Shown: one piece after another, positions 8,561 through 17,074 of the stretch
Position numbering within the stretch: the stretch's first letter is position 1
How the letters are laid out: each line of letters starts with the position of its first letter
Assembly: GCF_000974785.1 (NCBI RefSeq)
Contig: NZ_BBWV01000001.1
Coordinates: 496,001 to 560,000 of the forward strand
Origin: Flavihumibacter petaseus NBRC 106054
GTDB taxonomy: Bacteria; Bacteroidota; Bacteroidia; Chitinophagales; Chitinophagaceae
Direction: 5' to 3'
Length of the DNA stretch: 64,000 bases
Notes under the pieces: model-generated
What the model was told of the DNA's origin: nothing
What the model saw: only the letters and a program-made list of their open reading frames with translations
Databases searched by the model: none
Position numbers and translations under genes: made by a program

Positions 8561-8638
8561 TAGCCTTAGCTGATTTAAAGGGTAAAATATACACTTTTTA
8601 TTCAAATCTTGCCGATTCCGACGGAGACGGTGCTTGAC

Positions 8639-9586
8639 CTACTCCTCCCTTCCGGCCTTCGGCAACTGGATCAATAATCCTGTTCCACTACCCGCAACAG
8701 TAGTCGGTACCTGTCCGCTCCACTTCTGGATCTTGATGTATTCGATATACAACGGCGAGAGCGACATCTGTTCTTTCCGGATCGCTTCTGCCCGGCCCGC
8801 AGCCTGGATCACCGCCTGCGCCGAGTCACCTCGCGCTTCGGCAATCTTCCTTTCTGCTTCAGCAACAGCAACCTGCCGTTGATTCTCGGCCACCTGTACT
8901 TCCTGGATCGCCCGGGTCTTGGCCACGATCGATTCTGAAATCTCCTTCGGCGGCACAATGTTCGTCCGCAGCTGCGACACATTGAACCACTGCGATACGC
9001 GCTTGTTGCACTCCTTCACGATCGCGGATTCAAACTCTTCCCGGTGATTGAAAATAGAATCTACCGTATACCGGTTCGCCACATCGTTCACCGATCCTAC
9101 AATAGCATTCTTCAGCCAACCCTGCTCCATTTCCTTCACACCTACCCGCAGGTTCTGAAACATATCGGCTACATTGCCCGGATTGATGGAATAGTTGAAA
9201 GAAGGCTTGATGGTTGCCCGGAATCCACCCTTGGTCACGATATCATTCTCCTCATAGTCGATGTGCTGCTGGTGGATCGGGAACTCATAGATCCGCGAGA
9301 TCCAGGAATTGTAAAAGACCCACCCGGTCACATACTCAGACTTGCCGACACCGCGCTGGTCACCGATATTGCTCACTTTAATACCCACGGATCCGGCATC
9401 TATGCGTTCCACATCGATCGGGTTAATGGCCAGTACCAGGAAAGTCGCGATTACCGCCGCAGCAGGCCGCCACAAAGCTGCAGCCTGGAAGCGGCCGGAT
9501 TCACTTACATAAGATGACTTCCGGAAAACCTTCAGCAGGAATCCAATTACAAAGAATAAACACAGGAAAAGTAAAAAAGAGATCAT
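8639..9586 (-). CDS. SPFH/Band 7 (prohibitin-like) membrane protein
   Basis: A 315-residue protein with two N-terminal hydrophobic segments (residues 1-18 and about 42-58), an SPFH core beginning at GSVGIKVSNIGDQRG and running to about 210, then a long charged helix rich in Ala/Glu/Gln (VAENQRQVAVAEAERKIAEARG) typical of the coiled-coil that assembles these proteins into rings. SPFH proteins scaffold membrane microdomains and regulate membrane proteases. It follows a small membrane protein gene by 3 bp, forming an evident pair. Confidence 0.88.
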   Translation of the reverse strand: MISFLLFLCLFFVIGFLLKVFRKSSYVSESGRFQAAALWRPAAAVIATFLVLAINPIDVERIDAGSVGIKVSNIGDQRGVGKSEYVTGWVFYNSWISRIYEFPIHQQHIDYEENDIVTKGGFRATIKPSFNYSINPGNVADMFQNLRVGVKEMEQGWLKNAIVGSVNDVANRYTVDSIFNHREEFESAIVKECNKRVSQWFNVSQLRTNIVPPKEISESIVAKTRAIQEVQVAENQRQVAVAEAERKIAEARGDSAQAVIQAAGRAEAIRKEQMSLSPLYIEYIKIQKWSGQVPTTVAGSGTGLLIQLPKAGREE

Positions 9587-9589
9587 GGT

Positions 9590-9796
9590 TTAAGGTGTTT
9601 TGGTTATATGTTGTCGAAAGTAGACGACGTGTTTCAGAAACAGGAATACCAATACACCTACCACCAGGACAAACACACTGAATAGCAACCAGCTTCCGGA
9701 CAAATCCATGTTCAGGAAGTAGTTTACTACCAGGAAGCTCGCAAAGGCGTGGAAAAGCAGTGCGGCGAACCGGAGCAGGAAGTTCGGGGATCCCAT
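9590..9796 (-). CDS. small membrane protein upstream of the SPFH gene
   Basis: A 68-residue protein made almost entirely of two hydrophobic segments (about 7-27 and 33-55) and a short basic tail. It ends 3 bp before the SPFH start and is probably co-transcribed and functionally linked. No named family recognised. Confidence 0.6.
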   Translation of the reverse strand: MGSPNFLLRFAALLFHAFASFLVVNYFLNMDLSGSWLLFSVFVLVVGVLVFLFLKHVVYFRQHITKTP

Positions 9797-9976
9797 AACA
9801 GTTGGCGTTTACGGATAGACGGTGAGCCGATCCGGTCGGTTGCATAGGCATCCCGAATGTCGTGTTTTCACGCAAGGGCACAAGCCTCCTTCGCTAAAGC
9901 TCCGGTAGCCGAAGCGTGCCCCGCAAGGAGCAAAGGCGCAAATGAATGTTTGTACCTTCGGGTCCAATAATTCCTT

Positions 9977-10120
9977 ATGACAAGAGAAGCGATAAAAGCC
10001 GAAATCGATCATTTACTTGAACATTTTTCTGACGAGGCCCTGGCAAGTCTCCTCTCGTTGTTGCAAAGCCTGCAAAACGATGCTCCTGATTCCACCGACG
10101 ATAGTAGTCACCAGCATTAA
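9977..10120 (+). CDS. 47-residue hypothetical protein
   Basis: ATG 9977 to TAA 10118-10120, a short acidic amphipathic protein: MTREAIKAEIDHLLEHFSDE followed by a leucine-rich helix ALASLLSLLQSLQ and a polar tail. The helical pattern resembles small antitoxin-like proteins, but no toxin gene follows. TACCTTCG at 9953-9960 is near the -7 consensus TAnnTTTG. Too short for a firm call. Confidence 0.4.
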   Translation: MTREAIKAEIDHLLEHFSDEALASLLSLLQSLQNDAPDSTDDSSHQH

Positions 10121-10384
10121 CGTTACCCCGGCCTGTTTGAATACTCCGTTGCAAACCTCACTACTCTTCAAAATAAAAACCGCAAGAGTGGCTCAACACC
10201 AACTCCTGCGGTAACATTCACATCAAACTTCTACACCTCCCTGCTCACTTCCTTCTTCTTCGCGCCCCTGCTCCTTTGCGCGCTTTGCGTGAAAAAAATA
10301 CAACCAAGCCACAGGGAGCGCCAGCGACCCAACCAAACGGGCAAAAAATAACCTGTGAGCTATTCATTGCGGGCTTTTCTTTTC

Positions 10385-11938
10385 TTAATTCCATCCGCCA
10401 CCCAGCGCGCGGTACAGCTCAACTACTGCCGTGAGCCGCGAGCGCTGCACGATCGCGAGATACAACTCAGCCTGTAAGGCATTCTCCTGCGCGATCAACA
10501 CCTCGAGGTAAGTCGCCATATCGCTCTTGAACAACTGGCGGGCATTAGTCTCGGCAACACGCAGCGTGTCGGCCTGGCTTTGTGCGAAACGCTCCTGCTC
10601 TTTCAGTTTGGTCGTACGCACCAGTGCATCCTGCACCTCTCCCACCGCTTTAAGAACGCTTTGCCGGAATTCCAGTACGGCGGTTTCCCGCTCCAACTGC
10701 GCGACGGTGTAGTTGGTCACAACGGTCTTGCGTTGCAGGAGTGGCTGGGTGAGCGAACCCGCTGCCAGGCCAAACAGGGAAGCAGGGATATTGAACCAGT
10801 TGCTGGCAGTAAAGGTTTCGAGACCCACGCCGGCGGTAATGTTCAATGCGGGATAGAAGGCGGCCCGTGCAACGCCGACTTTGGCATTGGCTGCTGCCAG
10901 CTGAAATTCGGCTGCCTGTACATCCGGGCGGCGCTGCACCATAGAGGCGGGCAACCCGGTGGACAATTCAGGAAATACTTCGTCACGCAGTTTGCCGGTG
11001 CGGTTGATCCTTCCCGGGAGTTTGCCGGTTAGCACACTCAGGGCATTCTCCTGCAGCCCTACCTGCTGCTCAAGGGAAGGTACCAGCAACGCGGTCGCAT
11101 CGCGGCGGGCTACTGCTTGCTGAACTGCCAGCTCGGTTACAATACCGGCCGTTTTAAGGAGACGGCTCGCTTGCAGGAAGTCTTCGTTCAGCACGAGGTT
11201 TTTCTTTGTGATGGTGAGCTGTGCGTCCAGCATCAGCAGGTTGAAATATCCTTCTGCAATATCCGCGATCAGGCGCGTCTGCACTGCCTTACGGCCTTCG
11301 GCTGTGGCAAAATAGCTGGCGCGTACCGCTTCCTGCTGGCGGCTGATCTTGCCCCAGATATCAGCCTCCCAGGAAATGCCTACCATCGCGTTGTAGTTCT
11401 CGATATAACTCTTGCCGAGAAAACTTTTTGCACTCAGTCCGTTAAGGCTGTTGTCCGAAGGGCGATTGATGGCACCCGTGACAGATAGTTGCAAATCGGG
11501 CGTTTGTGCCCATTTGGCTCTTTTCAGTTGGGCTTCGGCGATATCCAGCCGGCGGGACGCAATCAGCAGATCATTATTGTACTGCAGACCAGTCTCCAGC
11601 AAATGCACAAGCGCCGTATCCGGGAAAAATTGCCTCCAGGGAATGTCGGCAATGCTGTTGCTGTCTGCATATTCGACAACTGCGGCATCAGCAGTTCCGG
11701 CTGCCGGGTTGGAAGCGAATGATGCTGTGTTTGAGGAAGGCGAAGTTCCTGCCGCAGGTGCCGTAAAATTAGACGGCATGTCCAGGGACGGCCGCTGGTA
11801 GTCCTTTCCCATCCGACAAGCGGAAAAGAAGAGGACTGCTATTGCGAGCCATGCTGCCGCAGGTGTTTTGTGCCAGCCTGAATACCAGGTGGCCTTATTA
11901 TTGTTCCAGCGGTTACGCCAGTGCTGTTTCGGTTTCAT
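10385..11938 (-). CDS. RND efflux outer membrane factor, TolC/OprM (NodT) family lipoprotein
   Basis: A 517-residue protein from ATG 11938, with a long N-terminal tail and a lipobox ending FFSAC (Cys41), then the diagnostic MGKDYQRP. Two tandem helical repeats (about residues 100-290 and 310-510) are the alpha-barrel halves of OprM/NodT outer membrane factors; QRRPDVQAAEFQLAAANAKVGVARAAFYP is the conserved second-repeat block, quoted here in its key residues R-R-P-D and A-x-F-Y-P. It forms the outer membrane channel for the RND pump. Its start overlaps the end of the pump gene by 26 bp, so the two are coupled. Confidence 0.92.
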   Translation of the reverse strand: MKPKQHWRNRWNNNKATWYSGWHKTPAAAWLAIAVLFFSACRMGKDYQRPSLDMPSNFTAPAAGTSPSSNTASFASNPAAGTADAAVVEYADSNSIADIPWRQFFPDTALVHLLETGLQYNNDLLIASRRLDIAEAQLKRAKWAQTPDLQLSVTGAINRPSDNSLNGLSAKSFLGKSYIENYNAMVGISWEADIWGKISRQQEAVRASYFATAEGRKAVQTRLIADIAEGYFNLLMLDAQLTITKKNLVLNEDFLQASRLLKTAGIVTELAVQQAVARRDATALLVPSLEQQVGLQENALSVLTGKLPGRINRTGKLRDEVFPELSTGLPASMVQRRPDVQAAEFQLAAANAKVGVARAAFYPALNITAGVGLETFTASNWFNIPASLFGLAAGSLTQPLLQRKTVVTNYTVAQLERETAVLEFRQSVLKAVGEVQDALVRTTKLKEQERFAQSQADTLRVAETNARQLFKSDMATYLEVLIAQENALQAELYLAIVQRSRLTAVVELYRALGGGWN

Positions 11939-14900
11939 GTGTAATCTTTTTACCGTTAATTTTTTCATGCAGGTACTGGAAGATGATGTAGAGCACGGGG
12001 ATCACAAATACGCCCAGCACTACACCGGTCAGCATCCCGCCCAGTGCACCGGTTCCGATGGACCGGTTACCCAGGGCTGATCCCCCGGTTGCCCAGGTCA
12101 GTGGCATCAGTCCCACGATAAAGGCAAGTGAGGTCATCAGGATCGGTCGCAGGCGCAGGGTCGCTGCCTCCAGCGCTGCAGCCGGAATGGACTTACCCGC
12201 CCGTCTTCGCTGCACCGCATATTCAATGATCAGGATCGCATTCTTGGCCAGCAGGCCGATCAGCATGATCAATCCTACCTGTACATAAATATTGTTTTCA
12301 ATGCCGGTCAGCTTGATAAAGGCGAACACCCCGAAGATGCCGGTTGGTATGGAAAGGATCACTGCGAATGGCAGGATATAACTTTCATATTGTGCTGCGA
12401 GCAGGAAGTACACGAACACCAGGCTTAGCAGGAAAATCAGGCTGGTCTGACTGCCGGCGCCGATTTCTTCACGCGTCATCCCGCTCCATTCATAAGCATA
12501 TCCTCTCGGAAGGTATTTCTCTGCTACTTCTTCAATGGCCTTGATCGCATCACCGGAACTATAGCCCGGCTTAGGCACCCCGTTGATGGTCACTGCATTG
12601 AAAAGGTTGTTGCGGGTCACCGTTTCGGGTCCGTACACGCGCTTCAGGTTCACGAGCCCGTTCACCGGTACCATCTCACCGATATTGTTCTTCACATACA
12701 TATGGTTGAGCGAACTCTCTTCAGAACGGAAAGGAACATCCGCCTGCACCATCACGCGATAATATTTACCGAAGCGGTTGAAGTCGGACACCATGCTGCT
12801 GCCGTAAAATACCTGCAAAGTCTGCAGCAGGTCATTCACTGATACCCCCAATTGTTTTGCCCTTGCATCATTCACTTCGATTTCATATTGCGGGTTGCCA
12901 TTGTTGAAGGTGGTAAAGGCATAGGCGATTTCTTTGCGCTGCATCAGTTCCCCGATAAACCCATAGGCGGTTTGTCCCAGTTTATCAAGGGAACCACCGG
13001 TGCGGTCCTGGATCAGGAATTCAAATCCGCTGGTATTACCAAAGCCCTGCACCGTGGGGAATACGAAGAGGAAAATATTTGCTTCCTTGATCACACTGAG
13101 CTTCTGGTTGATCACGCCCATCACGCCATCGATATTCTTTACAGCGCCACGATCCTTCGGGTTCTTCATGCGGATGAATCCCACTGCATAAGCAGAGCTG
13201 TTCGCATTGGCCACGATGTTCAGCCCCGTTACGGCACCCATTCTTTCAATGGCTTCCATCGGCTTCAGGATGCTGTCGATCTTGTCCATCACTTTCTGCG
13301 TACGGTCCAGTGATGCACCGGGAGCCAGGTTCACGGAGTACACGATGAAGCCCTGGTCTTCCGTAGGAATAAATCCTGTGGGGGTAGAACGCATCATGGA
13401 AACGGTCACCACGGTAACCAGTGCCAGAGCAGAAAGCGCCACCCACTTCTGCCTGAACAGGAATTGCAGTCCCCGTTTGTAGCGGTTGGTCGTTGCCGTG
13501 AAGGCAGCGTTGAAACCTGCGAAGAAGCGCCTGGAGAATCCGTTGAAGGCAATGGTAGTTCCTGCCGGTCCGTGGGCACCTTCTTTTCCATGATCATTCT
13601 TCAGGAAGAGGGCACAAAGCGCGGGACTCAAAGTCAACGCGTTCAGGGCAGAGATCAGGATCGCAATGGCCAGTGTAAAGGCAAACTGTTTATAGAATAC
13701 CCCTGCCGGTCCCTGCATGAAGCCAACGGGAATGAATACCGCCGTCATCACGAGGGTGATCGATACAATTGCTCCGGAGATCTCCTGCATGCTCTGCAAG
13801 GTCGCCTCCTTCGCCGGTTGATTGGTTCGTTCCATTTTCGCATGCACTGCTTCCACCACCACGATCGCATCATCCACCACGATACCGATCGCCAATACGA
13901 GGGCAAAGAGGGTGAGCAGGTTGATCGTAAAGCCGAATAGCTGCATGAAGAAGAAGGTACCGATGATGGCCACCGGAACCGCGATTGCCGGGATGAGTGT
14001 GGAACGGAAATCCTGCAGGAAGATGAACACCACAATGAATACGAGGATAAAGGCTTCGATCAGTGTGTGCTGTACCTGGCTGATGGAATCATCCAGGAAT
14101 TCTTTGGCATTGTACATGTTGAAATATTCAACGCCTTTGGGGAAACGCAGTGATTCTTTCTTCAGCACCTTATCCACTGACGTGAGGATATCATTGGCGT
14201 TGGATCCTGCTGTCTGAAAGATGGCGATACCGATGCCGGGATACCCTTCAATATAGGTATCGGCACTATAGCTCAGCGCACCGAATTCCACACGCGCCAC
14301 ATCTTTCAGGTGCAGCAGGGATCCATCGGGCAATGCTTTCAGGATAAGGTCTTCGTATTGTTCGTTCCTGCTGAGTTTGCCCTTATACTTGAGGATATAT
14401 TCAAAGGATTCGCGGCTGCCCTGTCCGAAACGGCCGGGGGCTGCCTCGATGTTCTGATCCTTGATCGCATTCAGCACTTCCTGTACGGAAAGCTTGTTGG
14501 CAGCAAGGCGGTCGGGCATCAGCCAGATGCGCATGGAATAATCCTTCGCCCCGAATACCATGGCCTGTCCCACACCGGATACCCGTTGAATTTCGGGGAT
14601 GATATTGATCTTGGCATAGTTCTGCAGGAAGGTTTCATCATAGGTGCTGTCTTTACTGAAGATCAGGGGCACCATGATCATGCTGTTCTGCTGTTTCTGC
14701 GTAGAGATGCCACTCTGCACAACTTCAGCAGGAAGCTGGTTCACGGCCTTGGATACCCGGTTCTGCACATTCACCGAAGCGAGGTCAGGATCGGTACCGA
14801 GTTTGAAATAAACGTTCAGCGCCAATGTACCATCGTTACTGGAAGTGGAGGTCATGTAGGTCATGTTCTCCACACCATTGATGGCTTCTTCCAGCGGGGT

Positions 14901-15086
14901 GGCCACGGCGCGCGCTACTACTTCAGCATTGGCACCGGGATAAGTAGCGGTTACCTGGACGGTCGGTGGCGCAATGTCCGGGAACAAGGTCACCGGCAAA
15001 GTATACAGACTGATCAGTCCCAGTAAGGTAAGCAGTACCGAGACCACCGTGCTCAGCACGGGTCTTTCGATAAATATCTTGAACAT
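11913..15086 (-). CDS. RND multidrug efflux pump inner membrane transporter (AcrB/HAE1 family)
   Basis: A 1057-residue protein of full family length with twelve membrane segments and two large periplasmic loops. The start MFKIFIERPVLSTVVSVLL is typical of HAE1 pumps, and the proton relay aspartates appear in TM4 as GIVVDDAIVVVE. The porter loops include the GRFGQGSRESFEY and FPTVQGFGNTSGFEF blocks. It exchanges protons for amphiphilic drugs or lipids and docks with the adaptor encoded 8 bp upstream and the channel downstream. All three genes read leftward from the same controlled promoter. Confidence 0.95.
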   Translation of the reverse strand: MFKIFIERPVLSTVVSVLLTLLGLISLYTLPVTLFPDIAPPTVQVTATYPGANAEVVARAVATPLEEAINGVENMTYMTSTSSNDGTLALNVYFKLGTDPDLASVNVQNRVSKAVNQLPAEVVQSGISTQKQQNSMIMVPLIFSKDSTYDETFLQNYAKINIIPEIQRVSGVGQAMVFGAKDYSMRIWLMPDRLAANKLSVQEVLNAIKDQNIEAAPGRFGQGSRESFEYILKYKGKLSRNEQYEDLILKALPDGSLLHLKDVARVEFGALSYSADTYIEGYPGIGIAIFQTAGSNANDILTSVDKVLKKESLRFPKGVEYFNMYNAKEFLDDSISQVQHTLIEAFILVFIVVFIFLQDFRSTLIPAIAVPVAIIGTFFFMQLFGFTINLLTLFALVLAIGIVVDDAIVVVEAVHAKMERTNQPAKEATLQSMQEISGAIVSITLVMTAVFIPVGFMQGPAGVFYKQFAFTLAIAILISALNALTLSPALCALFLKNDHGKEGAHGPAGTTIAFNGFSRRFFAGFNAAFTATTNRYKRGLQFLFRQKWVALSALALVTVVTVSMMRSTPTGFIPTEDQGFIVYSVNLAPGASLDRTQKVMDKIDSILKPMEAIERMGAVTGLNIVANANSSAYAVGFIRMKNPKDRGAVKNIDGVMGVINQKLSVIKEANIFLFVFPTVQGFGNTSGFEFLIQDRTGGSLDKLGQTAYGFIGELMQRKEIAYAFTTFNNGNPQYEIEVNDARAKQLGVSVNDLLQTLQVFYGSSMVSDFNRFGKYYRVMVQADVPFRSEESSLNHMYVKNNIGEMVPVNGLVNLKRVYGPETVTRNNLFNAVTINGVPKPGYSSGDAIKAIEEVAEKYLPRGYAYEWSGMTREEIGAGSQTSLIFLLSLVFVYFLLAAQYESYILPFAVILSIPTGIFGVFAFIKLTGIENNIYVQVGLIMLIGLLAKNAILIIEYAVQRRRAGKSIPAAALEAATLRLRPILMTSLAFIVGLMPLTWATGGSALGNRSIGTGALGGMLTGVVLGVFVIPVLYIIFQYLHEKINGKKITHETETALA

Positions 15087-15094
15087 GTTCTGGT

Positions 15095-16282
15095 TTATTT
15101 TTTAGAAAGCGGGTTGCTCTGCAGGATGCTGTCAAGGGAGATGATCTCCGGGGTAATCCGGGCACCTTCCTGCAGCCTGCCCATGCCGGCGAAAACGATC
15201 TTGTCGCCCGCATGCACACCGCCATTTACGAGATAATAATTTCCTGATTTTGCGTTGATCGAGATGGCTTTACCAGTAACGGTATTGCTGTCACTCACCT
15301 GGAATACGAATACCTTGTCCTGCAGTTCGTAGGTTGCCTCCTGCGGTACCACAACGGCATCATCATTTGCCCGGGGCAGTCTTACGGCACCAGTACTGCC
15401 GGAACGGAGTGCGCCGCCTTCATTGGGGAATACTGCACGGAGAGAGATAGTTCCCATCCGGTTGTTGAAGACCCCATTCACGGTTTCGATCCTACCCTTC
15501 TGCGGGTACACTGAGTTATCGGCGAGCACAAGTTCTACCGGTGGCACCTGTTTCAGTTTCGCGTCGAGGGTATTGCCCGGGAAGCGCTGGGAGAATTGCA
15601 GCCATTCTTTTTCACTGAGTGAGAAATAGGCATACACTTCTTTTACAGAGGACAGGAGCGTCAACGGTTGCGCGTTGCTGCTGTTCACCAGGCTGCCCGT
15701 TTTGTAGGGGATCCTTCCGATATAACCATCTGCCGGCGCTTTGATGAGCGTGTAACCGAGATTGATGCTGGCTTGCTCCTTCTGAGCGGCAGCCTGGCTG
15801 ACTGCAGCAGCTGCTGCATCACGGTTGGCGCGTGCGGTTTTCAGTTGCACATCACTCACCACGTTGGAAGAAACGAGCGGCTCGATCTTGCCGAGGTTGA
15901 TATCGGCGGATTCAAGGTTGGCTTCTGCCTGTTTCAGGCTGGCGTGGGCATTGTTGAGCGCTTCGGAATACCGGCGGCTGTCGATGGCGAATAAGGGTGT
16001 TCCTTTTTTCACCCAGGCGCCCTCGTCTACATAGATCTTGCTGAGGTAACCATCCACCTGGGGACGGATCTCGATGTCTTCGCTGCCTTCAAGAGAGGCG
16101 GTATATTCCTGGAAGGTGTTTACATCCTGGGCCTGGAGGGCGATGACGGGTAATGCTGGTGGCGGCGGCGCCCCTGCGCCTTCCGTGTTGGCCTTTGCAT
16201 TACAGGCATACAGGTACACCAGTGCGATACTGGCGAAAAAGATGCCGTTGAAATTGCTTGCTGATTTGATGAACTGTAACAT
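15095..16282 (-). CDS. RND periplasmic adaptor (membrane fusion protein) lipoprotein
   Basis: A 395-residue protein with an N-terminal lipoprotein signal (Cys27 in LYAC), a lipoyl-like barrel (VDGYLSKIYVDEGAWVKKG), a helical hairpin of about residues 105-175 rich in Ala/Gln, then the second half of the lipoyl domain and a beta-barrel (GYIGRIPYKTGSLV). This is the HlyD/AcrA architecture. It bridges pump and outer membrane channel. It is the first gene of the efflux operon; a TetR-type palindrome lies 29 bp upstream of its ATG. Confidence 0.93.
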   Translation of the reverse strand: MLQFIKSASNFNGIFFASIALVYLYACNAKANTEGAGAPPPPALPVIALQAQDVNTFQEYTASLEGSEDIEIRPQVDGYLSKIYVDEGAWVKKGTPLFAIDSRRYSEALNNAHASLKQAEANLESADINLGKIEPLVSSNVVSDVQLKTARANRDAAAAAVSQAAAQKEQASINLGYTLIKAPADGYIGRIPYKTGSLVNSSNAQPLTLLSSVKEVYAYFSLSEKEWLQFSQRFPGNTLDAKLKQVPPVELVLADNSVYPQKGRIETVNGVFNNRMGTISLRAVFPNEGGALRSGSTGAVRLPRANDDAVVVPQEATYELQDKVFVFQVSDSNTVTGKAISINAKSGNYYLVNGGVHAGDKIVFAGMGRLQEGARITPEIISLDSILQSNPLSKK

Positions 16283-16310
16283 GGATAACTGTTTATAACG
16301 TAACTATTAT

Positions 16311-16325
16311 ACCTAACACTGTTAG
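16311..16325. promoter_or_regulatory. TetR operator, copy 1 (efflux operon)
   Basis: ACCTAACACTGTTAG here is identical to a second site in front of the tetR gene. With the flanking base it forms CCTAACA-C-TGTTAGG (16312-16326), a perfect 7-bp inverted repeat. It lies about 29 bp upstream of the adaptor ATG, where bound repressor would block transcription of the whole efflux operon. Confidence 0.75.
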
Positions 16326-16351
16326 GTTTTCGGGCAAAAAAAATTTAATGG

Positions 16352-16957
16352 CTAGCGCTCGAGGTTTTTAATGAAGCCGGTCATGGCGTCGTCCAACACC
16401 ATTTTGTTGACTTCGTCCGATATCTCTGTACCGGTGGCGAGGGTTTTGATGGATACAAGACCGTGTATGATCGACCAGAAAGTATGATACTTCATGCAAG
16501 CATTTACATCTGTCCGGTGGTGATTGTTCAAAATTTTTTCAATTGGTTCGGAAACAAGTCTCCGGAAAGTGCCCCGTTCAGGGATAACCTTTTCCGTTTC
16601 ACAGGCCTGCATATTCAGGCCGAACATCAATTGGTAATACTCTTTATTGTTGAAAGCGAACTGCCAGTAGGCATCTGCTATCGCTTTCAGCTGGGCACCC
16701 GGATCATCGTGTTTTTTCTTGGCCTGGGCCAGTTTTTTGGTCAGGATACCGAAGCCCTGTTTGCCGAATTCGAGCAGGATGGCTTCCTTGTTTTCAAAGT
16801 GGTCATAGATCACGGGAACGCTGTACTCAATGGCATCGGCGATCTTACGGATGGAGAGTGCTTGCCAGCCTTCTTCACGGACCATTTCCCAGGCCGTCTC
16901 CAGGATGAGGTTTCGCACCTCTTCCCGCTGTCGGAGTTTTCGTTCAGCTATTCCCAT
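16352..16957 (-). CDS. TetR/AcrR family repressor of the RND operon
   Basis: A 201-residue protein. Residues about 15-60 hold the TetR helix-turn-helix (LILETAWEMVREEGWQALSIRKIADAI followed by VPVIYDHFENKEAIL, key residues S-I-R-K-I-A and Y-D-H-F-x-N-K-E). The C-terminal ligand domain contains FNNKEYYQLMFGLNM, as in TetR proteins with a WHG-type domain. It lies just upstream of the efflux operon on the same strand. The same palindrome precedes both, so it very likely represses the pump and itself until a pump substrate binds. Confidence 0.9.
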   Translation of the reverse strand: MGIAERKLRQREEVRNLILETAWEMVREEGWQALSIRKIADAIEYSVPVIYDHFENKEAILLEFGKQGFGILTKKLAQAKKKHDDPGAQLKAIADAYWQFAFNNKEYYQLMFGLNMQACETEKVIPERGTFRRLVSEPIEKILNNHHRTDVNACMKYHTFWSIIHGLVSIKTLATGTEISDEVNKMVLDDAMTGFIKNLER

Positions 16958-16964
16958 GTGAATT

Positions 16965-16979
16965 ACCTAACACTGTTAG
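16965..16979. promoter_or_regulatory. TetR operator, copy 2 (tetR-fabF intergenic)
   Basis: The same ACCTAACACTGTTAG as upstream of the efflux operon, a CTAACA-C-TGTTAG inverted repeat, ending 8 bp before the tetR ATG. It supports autoregulation. It also lies about 68 bp upstream of the fabF -7 box, so an effect on fabF is possible but less likely. Confidence 0.72.
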
Positions 16980-17046
16980 CAAAATTAAGACCGTTTTATT
17001 TCCCGCCAAACTTTTTTTACCAAAAAACGGTTAAAATGAATTGGGC

Positions 17047-17054
17047 TAATTTTG
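17047..17054 (+). promoter_or_regulatory. fabF -7 box TAATTTTG
   Basis: Exact match to the Bacteroidota -7 consensus TAnnTTTG, 21 bp before the fabF ATG at 17075. A clear -33 element is not visible in the A/T-rich stretch upstream. Confidence 0.5.
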
Positions 17055-17074
17055 CCCCCACTAAACTAAACATC

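Noticed and set aside
10121-10384. Possible terminator ACCGCA...TGCGGT in the spacer after the 47-residue gene
   Set aside because: Only a 6-bp stem with a long loop and no T-run; too weak to call.
16463-17074. Long open extension upstream of fabF in the same frame
   Set aside because: It is antisense to tetR and the start LPRVVITGLGVLSPNG at 17075 is the normal N-terminus of KAS II.
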